22,774 nucleotides of DNA from JACRBE01 sp964429005 (GTDB taxonomy: Bacteria > Chlamydiota > Chlamydiia > Chlamydiales > JACRBE01), in NCBI GenBank assembly GCA_964429005.1, contig CAYSAJ010000028.1:1-22774 (forward strand). Direction: 5' to 3'. The notes beneath the pieces were generated by a model. The model saw only the letters and a list, made by a program, of their open reading frames with translations, had not been told where the DNA came from and did not search any database. The position numbers were made by a program, and so were the translations under genes. This document shows, piece after piece, positions 1 through 7,652 of this stretch (position 1 is the first letter of the stretch; every line of letters starts with the position of its first letter).

Positions 1-603
1 GATGGGAAATATTTAAAGAATCTGATTAATTCAGGGAATTATTCATTTAAAGAAATTGTGCAAAAAGTGCTCCAGTTTTTAAAAGGAATTACCTCTCTAG
101 ATTGTTTTGAGAACCACTTCCAGCTCATAAAACAAGGGAAACCTTTAGAAAAACTTAAAGAGAAAATTTATCTTTTTTCGATTCAAAACGATCTTGTTCT
201 CTCTTCTCTTCAGCTTGACCATAAAATCCCACTTGTTGCAGAAGCCGAAAAAATCCTCTGCGAGGCTCACCATCAAAATATTCAAGAAACAGCCGAGCAA
301 ATTGCAAACCAGTATAGCAAAAGCTCTCCCTACCTCTACTCATGCCTTCCTGGAATCCAAAAACATGCTCTCCTAATTTTGAAATACCTTTGGTATAAAA
401 AGCCCTATCAAGATAAAGAAAGCGCCTATCATCGCTATTTGAAGTGGCTTGCGAAGGAGCATGCAGATCATCAGATGACTTCCCAAGATGAAACTGTCCA
501 TTCCATAGGCCAGATTTCAACTAAAAAACTTCCTCTTCTTCCTTTTGATGAGGAGTGTTTGAAACACGAAATTGCTAAGAAGCCTGTTTCGGCAAACGGG
601 TAA
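1..603 (+). CDS. Unidentified protein, 3' part only
   Basis: The frame is open from the first base of the window to the TAA at 601-603, giving 200 visible residues, so the true start lies upstream. A GTG at 58 exists but nothing supports it as the start. The protein looks soluble and largely alpha-helical, with no signal peptide, membrane segment or recognisable motif. It is rich in Lys, Gln and Leu, and its tail (after about residue 155) looks less ordered. Its last 29 bases overlap the 3' end of the convergent lgt gene. I do not recognise the family. It is probably real because the frame is long and codon use resembles its neighbours. Confidence 0.7.
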   Translation, partial: DGKYLKNLINSGNYSFKEIVQKVLQFLKGITSLDCFENHFQLIKQGKPLEKLKEKIYLFSIQNDLVLSSLQLDHKIPLVAEAEKILCEAHHQNIQETAEQIANQYSKSSPYLYSCLPGIQKHALLILKYLWYKKPYQDKESAYHRYLKWLAKEHADHQMTSQDETVHSIGQISTKKLPLLPFDEECLKHEIAKKPVSANG

Positions 604-1648
604 ATAGACTTCTATTCAAAAGATAAACCCCAAAAAACACCAAGGGAAAGCTTAAAACTTGCCCCATAGAAAGCCACGACCCTTCGGGAAGCAGCACCCC
701 TTCTTTTGCCTTAAAAAATTCAATCACGATTCGAAATGCGAAAACAGTAAAGAAGAAAAGTCCTGAAAGCATCCCTTGTTTCCATGCAGGAAGCTTTTTA
801 TAAAATAAGAACAGTAAAACAAAAAAAAGGACAAAATAAAAGAGGGCTTCATACAGTTGCACTGGGTGGCGGGGAATGGGGATCGAACCATCAATTGGGT
901 GCAAGAACATCACTGACCAGGGTAAATTAGAGGGTGTTCCTAAAATTTCTTGGTTCATAAAATTCCCAAGGCGGATACAAACACTTACAAGTGCGCTGGG
1001 TATTACAAGCAAATCCAAAAGAAGCGCCGCTGAAAACTGAGGAATAGCGGATTTATATTTCTTCGAAAAAAAATACAAAGAGATCAGGATCCCTAAGATT
1101 CCTCCATGGCTAGCAAGTCCCCCTTCCCAAACTTTTAAAACTTCGAAAGGATGTGAGATGAAATAGGATAGAGGCTCATAAAAAAGAATATGACCGAGTC
1201 TTGCTCCTATGACAGTTCCCAAAATGATATAAAAAACAATTTGATCTGCAAATATAGCCGTTTTCTCTTCTATTGAATAAACCTGAGACTGATAGAGCTT
1301 TTCAAAGGACCTTCTTTTCAAAAACTCATCAACACGAGCAGCAGATGCTTTTCTTTCCATCCACTTACGCCCCGGGTATGGTGTAAGGGCTGCTTTATCT
1401 TTGAAGAGTTGCCATCTCTTTTTCCATTCATGAAATGAATCTTCCCTCTCCCTTTTTTTAGAGGATCTTATGTCGAATGGAACAAGCTCGCTATGAAAGA
1501 AAAAATATTGGATTAAAAGTTTTCGAAAAAGAGCAAGCCCCAAAAAAAATCCCAAGGCAAAAAAGATACCATACCAAGCAATAGAATGGTTTATGTAAGG
1601 TATTGTAAAAGCAACTTTAGACGGATCTAAAATATAATAAGCAATCAT
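575..1648 (-). CDS. lgt: Prolipoprotein diacylglyceryl transferase with a hydrophilic insertion
   Basis: Lgt moves diacylglyceryl from phosphatidylglycerol to the lipobox Cys of prolipoproteins in the inner membrane. Visible family motifs are GARLG (148-152), the His-Gly-Gly of the HGG motif (181-183), the signature RLGNFMNQE (226-234), RHPVQLYE (260-267), FRIVIEFF (305-312) and MGQVLS (328-333), among about seven membrane segments. At 357 residues it is well above the E. coli length of 291. The surplus is a strongly charged stretch at about 58-128, placed between the first membrane segment and the GARLG segment. The ATG overlaps the stop of the upstream 157-residue membrane gene by four bases (ATGA, 1645-1648), so translation is probably coupled. 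Identity is secure; the role of the insertion is unknown. Confidence 0.95.
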   Translation of the reverse strand: MIAYYILDPSKVAFTIPYINHSIAWYGIFFALGFFLGLALFRKLLIQYFFFHSELVPFDIRSSKKREREDSFHEWKKRWQLFKDKAALTPYPGRKWMERKASAARVDEFLKRRSFEKLYQSQVYSIEEKTAIFADQIVFYIILGTVIGARLGHILFYEPLSYFISHPFEVLKVWEGGLASHGGILGILISLYFFSKKYKSAIPQFSAALLLDLLVIPSALVSVCIRLGNFMNQEILGTPSNLPWSVMFLHPIDGSIPIPRHPVQLYEALFYFVLFFVLLFLFYKKLPAWKQGMLSGLFFFTVFAFRIVIEFFKAKEGVLLPEGSWLSMGQVLSFPLVFFGVYLLNRSLFTRLPKQAS

Positions 1649-2118
1649 GATTTCATCAAAATTTGTCGAACGATACCTGTAAAGTAGGTCATGCCACCTT
1701 GAATCAGAGCAGAACCTACAGCAACCAATACAACACCCCTCACATCAGGAGAAATTCCAAGCATCTTGATCATCATTCCAACAACCATCATAACAAGCAT
1801 GATTGCCCAACCAGACACAGGAAATATATTCCACAAAGCAATTTTTTCCATCCCGATGAGGCGAACAATATTTTTTTCAGCAGCTTTCTTAAGGACAGTA
1901 TTTCCCTTAATGAATCCTATCAAAACTCCTATCAACAGCAGAATGATGGGGGTAGAAAAAGCTTGGGAGAGGGAAAATCTACTTAAAAAATTCACCAGGG
2001 GGCCTTGGATGTTATTTTCCATCAGCATTTGAATAAAAGAGAGTCCTCGCACGAGCAGTGTAACTCCTATGCAGCACCACATTCCCCCTGCTAATCCCAT
2101 CGCTTTATTTTGATTCAT
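1645..2118 (-). CDS. Small polytopic membrane protein of unknown function
   Basis: The 157 residues contain four likely membrane segments (about 8-28, 52-70, 95-117 and 126-148), with a short charged loop around 71-92. A good ribosome site (AAAGGAG, four bases before ATG) supports the start at 2118. The gene is directly upstream of lgt on the same strand and overlaps it by four bases, so the two form an operon. That hints at an envelope role, but no catalytic or transport motif is visible and I do not recognise the family. Confidence 0.8.
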   Translation of the reverse strand: MNQNKAMGLAGGMWCCIGVTLLVRGLSFIQMLMENNIQGPLVNFLSRFSLSQAFSTPIILLLIGVLIGFIKGNTVLKKAAEKNIVRLIGMEKIALWNIFPVSGWAIMLVMMVVGMMIKMLGISPDVRGVVLVAVGSALIQGGMTYFTGIVRQILMKS

Positions 2119-2178
2119 ACAGACTCCTTTTATAAAGAATATTTAAATTTTTTGATTCGTAAGATGCTATCTATCAAC

Positions 2179-2202
2179 TATTTTATTTAATTGAATAAAA
2201 TA
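2179..2202. promoter_or_regulatory. Near-perfect palindrome in a divergent promoter region
   Basis: Two 9-base arms, TATTTTATT and AATAAAATA, flank a 6-base centre (TAATTG). The element sits between the divergent genes at 2118 (-) and 2257 (+) and overlaps the -35 hexamer proposed for the latter. It could be an operator, but its composition is only A and T apart from one G, so chance is a serious alternative. Confidence 0.3.
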
Positions 2203-2220
2203 ATTTTAGACTTCTATCAT
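2191..2220 (+). promoter_or_regulatory. Possible sigma-70-type promoter for the 196-residue barrel gene
   Basis: TTGAAT (2191-2196) and TATCAT (2215-2220) are separated by 18 bases, and start about 30 bases before the ATG at 2257. This is pattern matching in AT-rich DNA. Confidence 0.35.
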
Positions 2221-2256
2221 CAATATGCGTTGTTTCATAATAAATAAGTTATAAAT

Positions 2257-2847
2257 ATGAAAAAATTCCGATCAACCATTTTATCACTCTTGTTTTGCTC
2301 AACCATCTTTTGCTACGCTGATGATGACTCAGACAAAGAGATTAATTCATATGCAAGGTTGGGTCTATCTGCCCTTCCAACGCAAAACACCTATTCTGTA
2401 GCACCCTCTTTTACTGCTGGTAAAAGAGCGATTATTGATGTTCATGGTGTTGATATTTCTGTCGGGTTTTCCGGCGTCTACCAAGAGAGAGAAAGAGAAG
2501 GGAAAGAATCTCCAGAAAAAAATCTTTCCTTTTTCTACACACTTCCAAAAGTGACTTACCTTCGTTTTTTTGAACCTACAAGTCAAAATAAACTTTATGG
2601 AGGGATCGGTGGCTCACTCGGAGGTTCCCACTTTAACTTCACAGATTATAGAGAAGATCAACCCGCTCACTATACCAGCAAATTTTTTGGTTTAATGGGC
2701 AACGCCTTGATAGGCTATAATTTTGAGTCAAAAAATATTTCTGCTTTTATGCAGTTTGATTATTCTCAACCTCTCATTCCTATATATCGCTCCCATTCAA
2801 TTAGCGATAATCCCATTTATGAAATGAGTTTTGGTTTGGGTTTCTAA
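2257..2847 (+). CDS. Exported putative outer-membrane beta-barrel protein
   Basis: The 196-residue product begins with a typical Sec signal peptide (MKK, a hydrophobic core, then CYA before DDD, with a likely cut near residue 21). The remainder alternates polar and hydrophobic residues, is rich in Gly, Ser, Tyr and Phe, and ends in a C-terminal Phe preceded by alternating hydrophobics (SFGLGF). That is the usual recognition signal for outer-membrane insertion by BamA. An 8-strand barrel would fit the length. A loop near 75-90 is highly charged (Glu, Arg, Lys). It stands alone, with a terminator hairpin immediately after the stop. There is no strong ribosome site. No specific family is recognised. 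Confidence 0.75.
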   Translation: MKKFRSTILSLLFCSTIFCYADDDSDKEINSYARLGLSALPTQNTYSVAPSFTAGKRAIIDVHGVDISVGFSGVYQEREREGKESPEKNLSFFYTLPKVTYLRFFEPTSQNKLYGGIGGSLGGSHFNFTDYREDQPAHYTSKFFGLMGNALIGYNFESKNISAFMQFDYSQPLIPIYRSHSISDNPIYEMSFGLGF

Positions 2848-2878
2848 GCGGTAGGGGTGGTTTTTCACCCCTTCGCTT
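2846..2878 (+). terminator. Hairpin terminator after the barrel gene
   Basis: A two-part stem pairs AAGCG (2846-2850) with CGCTT (2874-2878), and AGGGGTG (2853-2859) with CACCCCT (2866-2872), around a GTTTTT loop. The outer arm starts within the TAA stop. A weak U-rich tail (TCTATCTTATT) follows. Confidence 0.7.
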
Positions 2879-2948
2879 CTATCTTATTATCAACACTTTG
2901 CAAATATTAATTTTTTATTCGTTTCTCATTTGAATAGTAATAGGTCGA

Positions 2949-4787
2949 TTGCTAAACTTTTTAAAATATGCAAGAGGACATTTTGATTTAGACATGAATC
3001 CTGAACGAACTACTAAGATACGTCAAGTTTTCTCTTTTATTTGGAGATTCATCCGTCCTTATAAACTCACCTTTTTTATTATTGCTTTTGTCTCTTTAGC
3101 TTGGTCGTTAGATTATACCCTCTGGCCTTATGTTATCCGTGTCATTATTGATATTTTGACAAACCATGAGCTCAACAGATCAGAAGTTTGGAATGCTCTA
3201 AAATTTGTTCTATTTATGGGTCTAGGCCTATGGGTCGCTATAGAAGTTGGGTTCAGGACTCAAGGCTTTTTGTTATCAAAAGCGATCCCGCGCCTTGAAG
3301 CCCAAGTCCGCATGTCAATGTTTGATCACATCCAGCGCCACTCCCCCAAATACTTTCAAAAACACCTAGCAGGAACCTTCGGAAATAAGATCAACGATGC
3401 CACAACACAAATATCGTTGATGTTCAATCAAGCTTTGGCTGTTTATTTTCCGGCAATCGGCGCTTTTATCTTAGGGATGGTTTTTCTTTTCCAAGTTAAG
3501 CCTATTTTTGGCGTGATCCTCTTTTGCTGGGTAGTTGTCCATTTCTCGATTTGCTTACTTTTCATCAAGAACTGTGACCGCTTAGAAACGATCCACAGTC
3601 AATCAAGAAGTCTCCTTATGGGGAAAATCGTAGATAGCCTTATTAACCAATTCTCGGTGAACCTTCTTTATCGCTTTGACGCAGAGAAGAGATACATGCT
3701 TCAACAACAGGCCGATGAACAAAATAAGCACATCCATGCCAAAAAGAATGTAGAGTACATGAGAATCGTTCTTGGAATCTTTACATTTCTTATTGGGGGC
3801 ATTCTCATAAACAGTCTGATGCTTTATTTCTGGTCAAAAAACTTAATTACTACTGGGGAAATCGTTCAAATCTTCAATACATCTTGGAACATGACCTCGA
3901 TGATGTGGTACATCACCTCAGAAATGCCCTCCCTTTTCCAGACCATAGGGATCATCAAGCAATCTTTCTCTATAATGCAAGATCCTCAAGACATCAAAGA
4001 TGCTCCTCATGCTAAACCTCTTGTTGTATCTAGAGGTGAAATCGTTTTTCAAAATGTATCATTTGGCTATTCAAAAGAAAGCCTCTTTGAGAAGAAAGAT
4101 CTTATCATCCACCCCAAAGAAAAAGTGGGCCTTGTAGGAACATCGGGCTCAGGAAAGTCTACTTTTGTAAATCTCATTTTACGGGTATTCCCTCTAAACG
4201 AAGGGCATATCTTTATCGACGGGCAAGATATTGCCCAAGTGACCCTTGAGTCACTGAGAAAACAAATCAGTCTCATTCCCCAAGAACCCCTCCTATTCCA
4301 TAGAACTATTTTAGAAAACATTCAGTATGGAAATGAAAAAGCTTCCATAGAAGATGTTCTCCGCGCGGCAAAACTAGCCCACTGCGACTCATTCATTTCT
4401 AGATTCCCAGAAGGGTATAACACTCTCGTTGGAGAGAGAGGGACAAAGCTCTCAGGTGGAGAGAGACAAAGGATCGCGATTGCAAGGGCTTTCCTTTCAA
4501 ATGCCCCCATTATCCTCCTCGATGAGGCTACATCTTCGTTAGACCTTTATACTGAAAATGAAATTCAAGATTCTTTTGAAGAACTCACTCATAATAAAAC
4601 GACGATTGTTGTTGCTCATAGGCTATCTACTCTGATCACCATGGATCGAATCTTAGTTTTAGATAGGGGTAAAATCATTGAACAAGGCTCTCATTTCCAG
4701 CTTATTCAAATGGGAGGACATTATGCCCAGCTTTGGAAAATGCAAGTAGGTGATATAATTCCAGAATCTTATCTAGTTCAAATTTAA
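2949..4787 (+). CDS. Half-size ABC exporter (ABCB/MsbA type)
   Basis: This is an inner-membrane transmembrane-domain plus ATPase fusion of 612 residues that would work as a homodimer or heterodimer. The membrane domain has about six helices (residues 38-330). The ATPase has Walker A GTSGSGKST (397-405), Q-loop Gln 445, signature LSGGE (501-505), Walker B IILLDE (521-526) and the switch His at 557, so it should be competent. No peptidase domain or partner gene is nearby; substrates of this family range from lipids to peptides and drugs. The start is uncertain: TTG at 2949 has a weak AGG just upstream, whereas ATG at 2994 (residue 16) has an AGAGGA that lies rather far away. It ends with a possible disordered tail after residue 600. 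Confidence 0.92.
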   Translation: MLNFLKYARGHFDLDMNPERTTKIRQVFSFIWRFIRPYKLTFFIIAFVSLAWSLDYTLWPYVIRVIIDILTNHELNRSEVWNALKFVLFMGLGLWVAIEVGFRTQGFLLSKAIPRLEAQVRMSMFDHIQRHSPKYFQKHLAGTFGNKINDATTQISLMFNQALAVYFPAIGAFILGMVFLFQVKPIFGVILFCWVVVHFSICLLFIKNCDRLETIHSQSRSLLMGKIVDSLINQFSVNLLYRFDAEKRYMLQQQADEQNKHIHAKKNVEYMRIVLGIFTFLIGGILINSLMLYFWSKNLITTGEIVQIFNTSWNMTSMMWYITSEMPSLFQTIGIIKQSFSIMQDPQDIKDAPHAKPLVVSRGEIVFQNVSFGYSKESLFEKKDLIIHPKEKVGLVGTSGSGKSTFVNLILRVFPLNEGHIFIDGQDIAQVTLESLRKQISLIPQEPLLFHRTILENIQYGNEKASIEDVLRAAKLAHCDSFISRFPEGYNTLVGERGTKLSGGERQRIAIARAFLSNAPIILLDEATSSLDLYTENEIQDSFEELTHNKTTIVVAHRLSTLITMDRILVLDRGKIIEQGSHFQLIQMGGHYAQLWKMQVGDIIPESYLVQI

Positions 4788-4895
4788 CAATTTTTCATCC
4801 CTTCCTTTCACAAATTGATTTGCCAAATATTGAATCAAGTGAGATAGTTCAAATTGATAAAAATAATTTTTACCAGGGTAATTTTTAGGGTATCT

Positions 4896-5972
4896 ATGAA
4901 CGTATCTCTTATATTCACTCGCGTGTTTTTTTCTATCATAACGATTTGTCTTTTTACCGCTTACAATATATCTAGATCTGATGGGACTTTTGTCGGCAAC
5001 TTGAGCTATGGGGTGTTTTTTGGTTCTCTGGTTTCTGTCTGCCTTTTCGGATTTGACATCCTCTTTCGCCGCTTCAATCTACGATCTTTTAATATTGCTA
5101 TTGTAGGGATCTTCATAGGGTACTTTATGGGACAAGGACTTGTTCTTGTCTTTGATGCAATTCTTCAAATTTCCACAGTCTCTTTTGTATTAAAACCCAC
5201 AAGCATAGAAATTGTAAAAATTATCCTTTTTCTCTTTGGTATCTATATGGGAACTATTATGATTCTCAGAGCCTCTGACGAACTTTATGTAAGCTTTCCC
5301 TTCGTTAAATTTTCTCCTACTTCACAAAAGAAAAAAGATTTGATTCTTGATCTTTCCGTTTTAGCCGATGCAAGAATTATCGACCTTTGCTCAACCGGAA
5401 TTCTGGATCATCACATTGTTATTCCCCGCTTCATCGTAAAAGAACTCTACAGCCAAGCCGAATTTCCAGACGAGCATGCGAAGAACAAAGCCAAACGAGC
5501 CTTAGACACTTTGAAAAAACTCGAAGGCATACCGAATTTATATCTTCGTTATAATGACACAGACTTTCCCGACGTAAAAGATGGGACAAGCAAGCTGATT
5601 CGATTAGCTCGCCTTATTGATGGAAATATTCTCACAGCAGACATCTCAAGAGTGCAAATCGCCTCAATTGAAGGCGTCAAAGTCATTAATATGCACTCTC
5701 TTTCAAACTCTCTCAAGCCTCTTATGCAAACAGGCGAATACATCAAGATCAAGGTTCAACGTTATGGTAAAGAGCCTAATCAAGGGGTCGGTTACCTGGA
5801 AGATGGCACTATGGTTGTAGTTAATGGTGGAGGAGATTATATTGGTCAGACAATTGAAGCCCAAGTGCTCTCTGTTAAACATACTTCTTCAGGCCGAATG
5901 ATCTTCTGCAATACCCTGGATCAAGCGTACCTTGAAGGTGATTTCGAAGGTTACGAAGACGAAAATGAATAA
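4896..5972 (+). CDS. YacL-like membrane-anchored PIN-TRAM protein
   Basis: The order is four N-terminal membrane segments (about 5-125), a PIN nuclease-like domain (about 148-272) and a C-terminal TRAM domain (about 280-340), the arrangement of the YacL family. Acidic residues typical of PIN metal sites are present: Asp 152 in ILDLSVLADAR, Glu 183, Asp 229 and Asp 249. The TRAM part suggests RNA binding. The role of YacL in bacteria is not well settled. I chose ATG 4896 (358 residues); an in-frame TTG at 4854 would add 14 residues that partly resemble what follows. The last eight bases overlap the start of acpS, so the pair is probably co-translated. Confidence 0.85.
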   Translation: MNVSLIFTRVFFSIITICLFTAYNISRSDGTFVGNLSYGVFFGSLVSVCLFGFDILFRRFNLRSFNIAIVGIFIGYFMGQGLVLVFDAILQISTVSFVLKPTSIEIVKIILFLFGIYMGTIMILRASDELYVSFPFVKFSPTSQKKKDLILDLSVLADARIIDLCSTGILDHHIVIPRFIVKELYSQAEFPDEHAKNKAKRALDTLKKLEGIPNLYLRYNDTDFPDVKDGTSKLIRLARLIDGNILTADISRVQIASIEGVKVINMHSLSNSLKPLMQTGEYIKIKVQRYGKEPNQGVGYLEDGTMVVVNGGGDYIGQTIEAQVLSVKHTSSGRMIFCNTLDQAYLEGDFEGYEDENE

Positions 5973-6318
5973 TATCCCGATTCAAGGTATTGGCGTAGAT
6001 ATCATTGAAATTGAAAGAATCCAAGATTCCATCGAAAAACATGGGGATCATTTCCTCAATCGAATATTTACACCCCTTGAGATTTCCTACTGTCTAAGCC
6101 ACGCAAGGCCAGAAACTCATTTCGCAGGCCGTTTCGCTGCTAAAGAAGCTATCTCAAAAGCTCTTGGATCTGGATTTGGAAAAGAATTATCTTGGAAAGA
6201 CCTCGAAATACTCTCTGATGAGAAAGGCAAACCTATTGTCCATTATCAGGACTATTTGATTCACCTCTCTATTAGCCATTGCAGAACCTACGCGGTTGCA
6301 ATGGCTATCGTTAGCTAA
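5965..6318 (+). CDS. acpS: Holo-[acyl-carrier-protein] synthase
   Basis: AcpS transfers 4'-phosphopantetheine from CoA to apo-acyl carrier protein, activating it for fatty acid synthesis. The 117-residue product has the expected length and motifs: GIGVDI with the metal-binding Asp 12, FTPLEISYC, GRFAAKEAISKALGSG with the metal-binding Glu 61, and HLSISH near the end. I chose ATG 5965, which overlaps the PIN-TRAM gene by eight bases; a TTG at 5932 would only add residues before the usual N-terminus. It ends one base before the stop of the convergent RING/U-box-like gene. trxB is close by, as I recall for Chlamydiaceae, but here two extra genes separate them. Confidence 0.95.
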   Translation: MNNIPIQGIGVDIIEIERIQDSIEKHGDHFLNRIFTPLEISYCLSHARPETHFAGRFAAKEAISKALGSGFGKELSWKDLEILSDEKGKPIVHYQDYLIHLSISHCRTYAVAMAIVS

Positions 6319-6319
6319 G

Positions 6320-6772
6320 CTAAACAAAATAGCTCATGCTCATCGTAGTAAAAAAACAGACCATAAAGAAGATCTTGTCAATTACATGTCTTAGCCAACC
6401 CCAATTACTCGTTGCAACTTCTCTGATAATTACGTACGGCTTATTCCTAGCCATATAAAGTTGAATAGCGCCACGATCTCCATAAACTTCACTAAGTCTA
6501 GTAATATGCTCAACCCCTCTGATAGGAAAAAGAACTGCGCTCTCAGCTTTTACCATAAGACTTCTTGCAAGCTCGTCCACTTTAAATTCTGTTTCAGCGC
6601 TGCGTGAATATCCTATCAATCTTCGATTGCATACAGGACAGCTATAACATCTGCTATTTTCAACAACACTTCTCTCTATGATATGACCACAAGGATCCAA
6701 ACGAACTGGAACTAATAATAATGCCCCTGAAACAGGACAAACGATATCAATTTTTTTGGTTTCGATTGTCAT
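6320..6772 (-). CDS. RING/U-box-like protein with a C-terminal membrane tail
   Basis: The 150-residue product starts with a U-box/RING-like fold (about 9-53): CPVSG at 12-16, PVRLDPCGHIIERS (22-35) and CPVCNRRL at 45-52. Only some RING zinc ligands remain (Cys 12, Cys 28, His 30, Cys 45, Cys 48); Ser 15 replaces the second Cys. This resembles a U-box, where hydrogen bonds replace zinc. The middle is mixed, and the last about 17 residues (IFFMVCFFTTMSMSYFV) are hydrophobic. U-box/RING proteins recruit E2 enzymes in eukaryotic ubiquitination, and bacteria with such domains usually deliver them to the host, so a host-directed E3-like role is a reasonable inference. A strong ribosome site (AGAGGGGGTGAGAGC before ATG) and a promoter support it as a real gene. 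E3 activity is unproven. Confidence 0.72.
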   Translation of the reverse strand: MTIETKKIDIVCPVSGALLLVPVRLDPCGHIIERSVVENSRCYSCPVCNRRLIGYSRSAETEFKVDELARSLMVKAESAVLFPIRGVEHITRLSEVYGDRGAIQLYMARNKPYVIIREVATSNWGWLRHVIDKIFFMVCFFTTMSMSYFV

Positions 6773-6808
6773 GCTCTCACCCCCTCTAACTGTAGAAATA
6801 AAGAAAAT

Positions 6809-6836
6809 ATTATATTGATTTGAGAGTAAATGTAAA
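6809..6836 (-). promoter_or_regulatory. Sigma-70-type promoter for the RING/U-box-like gene
   Basis: On the minus strand, TTTACA (6831-6836) and a perfect TATAAT (6809-6814) are 16 bases apart. This would start transcription about 30 bases before the ATG. It implies that the gene can be expressed separately from trxB and the barrel gene upstream. Confidence 0.6.
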
Positions 6837-6845
6837 AAATAAAAT

Positions 6846-7652
6846 TTAAAATAACGAAAAAGGAAGAGAGTACTCTAGCATAAGACTGGCTCTGTTTGCA
6901 GGATAAGCATGCGCATAAACTCGATAAGAAGCTGTAACTCCCAGCAGGCCATAAACAGCGAATTGGTAAGCATATCTCAATCCTAAATCCACTGAGCGAT
7001 GAGCCACGTTATAATATCCCGTGAAGGTATTGATATTGATATGGTTTTTGTAACCAAGACCAAAATACCCGTCGATTATTGCAGCTATTTGATGTTGATG
7101 AGCAATAGCCCCCTCAACTAAAAGTTTGGCTTTGATCCAAGGGCTGCCTTGGTTTGCTATCCCTACAGCTAGCACACCATAGGTGCGCGCTACCCAGTAA
7201 GGAGGAGCCGCCCATTCTTTACCGATGGATGAAACAAGCTCAAAATTGTGAACATAGTGATAAGGCATCGCAACATCCATCAATCGGCGTCTTGGCACAA
7301 AACGATAACTACCGCCCAGTGTCAAAGAAACTGGGGCGCCCGCTATATCATCCATAAACTGATTGCGAAGCTGAAGAGCTATGCTTTCAAAATTGAAAGA
7401 TCTCATCCTGCTATGAAAAAAATCAGACTCTACCTGGATTTCATAGCGACTCATCGTAGCAACGCCTAGATTGAGATTTAAATCTTCGTTCCAAGATGAA
7501 AACGAAGAGGGAGTTGCATTGTTGACTTTGGGGAAATAACTCAGCTCAAAAGAGGGTCTAAAACGAAATAGATAAGGAGAATCAAGCCATGGGGTTTGAT
7601 CGAAAGCAAACCCACATAGTGGCAGAGCCATTATCCATAATAGCTTTTTCAT
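6846..7652 (-). CDS. Exported putative outer-membrane beta-barrel protein
   Basis: The 268-residue product has a short Sec signal peptide (MKK, hydrophobic core, cut near GFA at 14-17). The rest has alternating beta-strand character, many aromatic residues, and a C-terminal Phe (SLPFSLF) typical of outer-membrane barrels. About ten to twelve strands would fit. Its ATG shares one base with the trxB stop (TGATG), so it is translated by coupling to trxB. It has no visible sequence kinship to the 196-residue barrel at 2257. The link to thioredoxin reductase is unexplained; the protein has no cysteine in the mature part. The family is not recognised. Confidence 0.75.
   Translation of the reverse strand: MKKLLWIMALPLCGFAFDQTPWLDSPYLFRFRPSFELSYFPKVNNATPSSFSSWNEDLNLNLGVATMSRYEIQVESDFFHSRMRSFNFESIALQLRNQFMDDIAGAPVSLTLGGSYRFVPRRRLMDVAMPYHYVHNFELVSSIGKEWAAPPYWVARTYGVLAVGIANQGSPWIKAKLLVEGAIAHQHQIAAIIDGYFGLGYKNHININTFTGYYNVAHRSVDLGLRYAYQFAVYGLLGVTASYRVYAHAYPANRASLMLEYSLPFSLF

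Noticed and set aside
155..520. A 121-codon open frame on the minus strand
   Set aside because: It lies fully antisense to the first gene, has no ribosome site and an amino-acid make-up of shadow type.
1663..2032. Two plus-strand frames opposite the small membrane gene
   Set aside because: His/Asn- and Ile/Thr-rich products are the usual reverse image of Met/Val-rich membrane helices; the minus-strand gene has a strong ribosome site.
4854..4895. Upstream TTG start of the PIN-TRAM gene
   Set aside because: It adds 14 basic residues before an N-terminus that is already normal; ATG 4896 is simpler, though the choice is not certain.
6311..6325. Small inverted repeat TTAGC-TAA-GCTAA at the acpS/RING-like convergent ends as a terminator
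   Set aside because: A 5-base stem without a U-tract is too weak; it is largely made of the two stop codons.
7154..7469. Plus-strand frames opposite the trxB-linked barrel gene
   Set aside because: No ribosome site and no coherent protein features; the minus-strand frame has signal peptide and terminal Phe.
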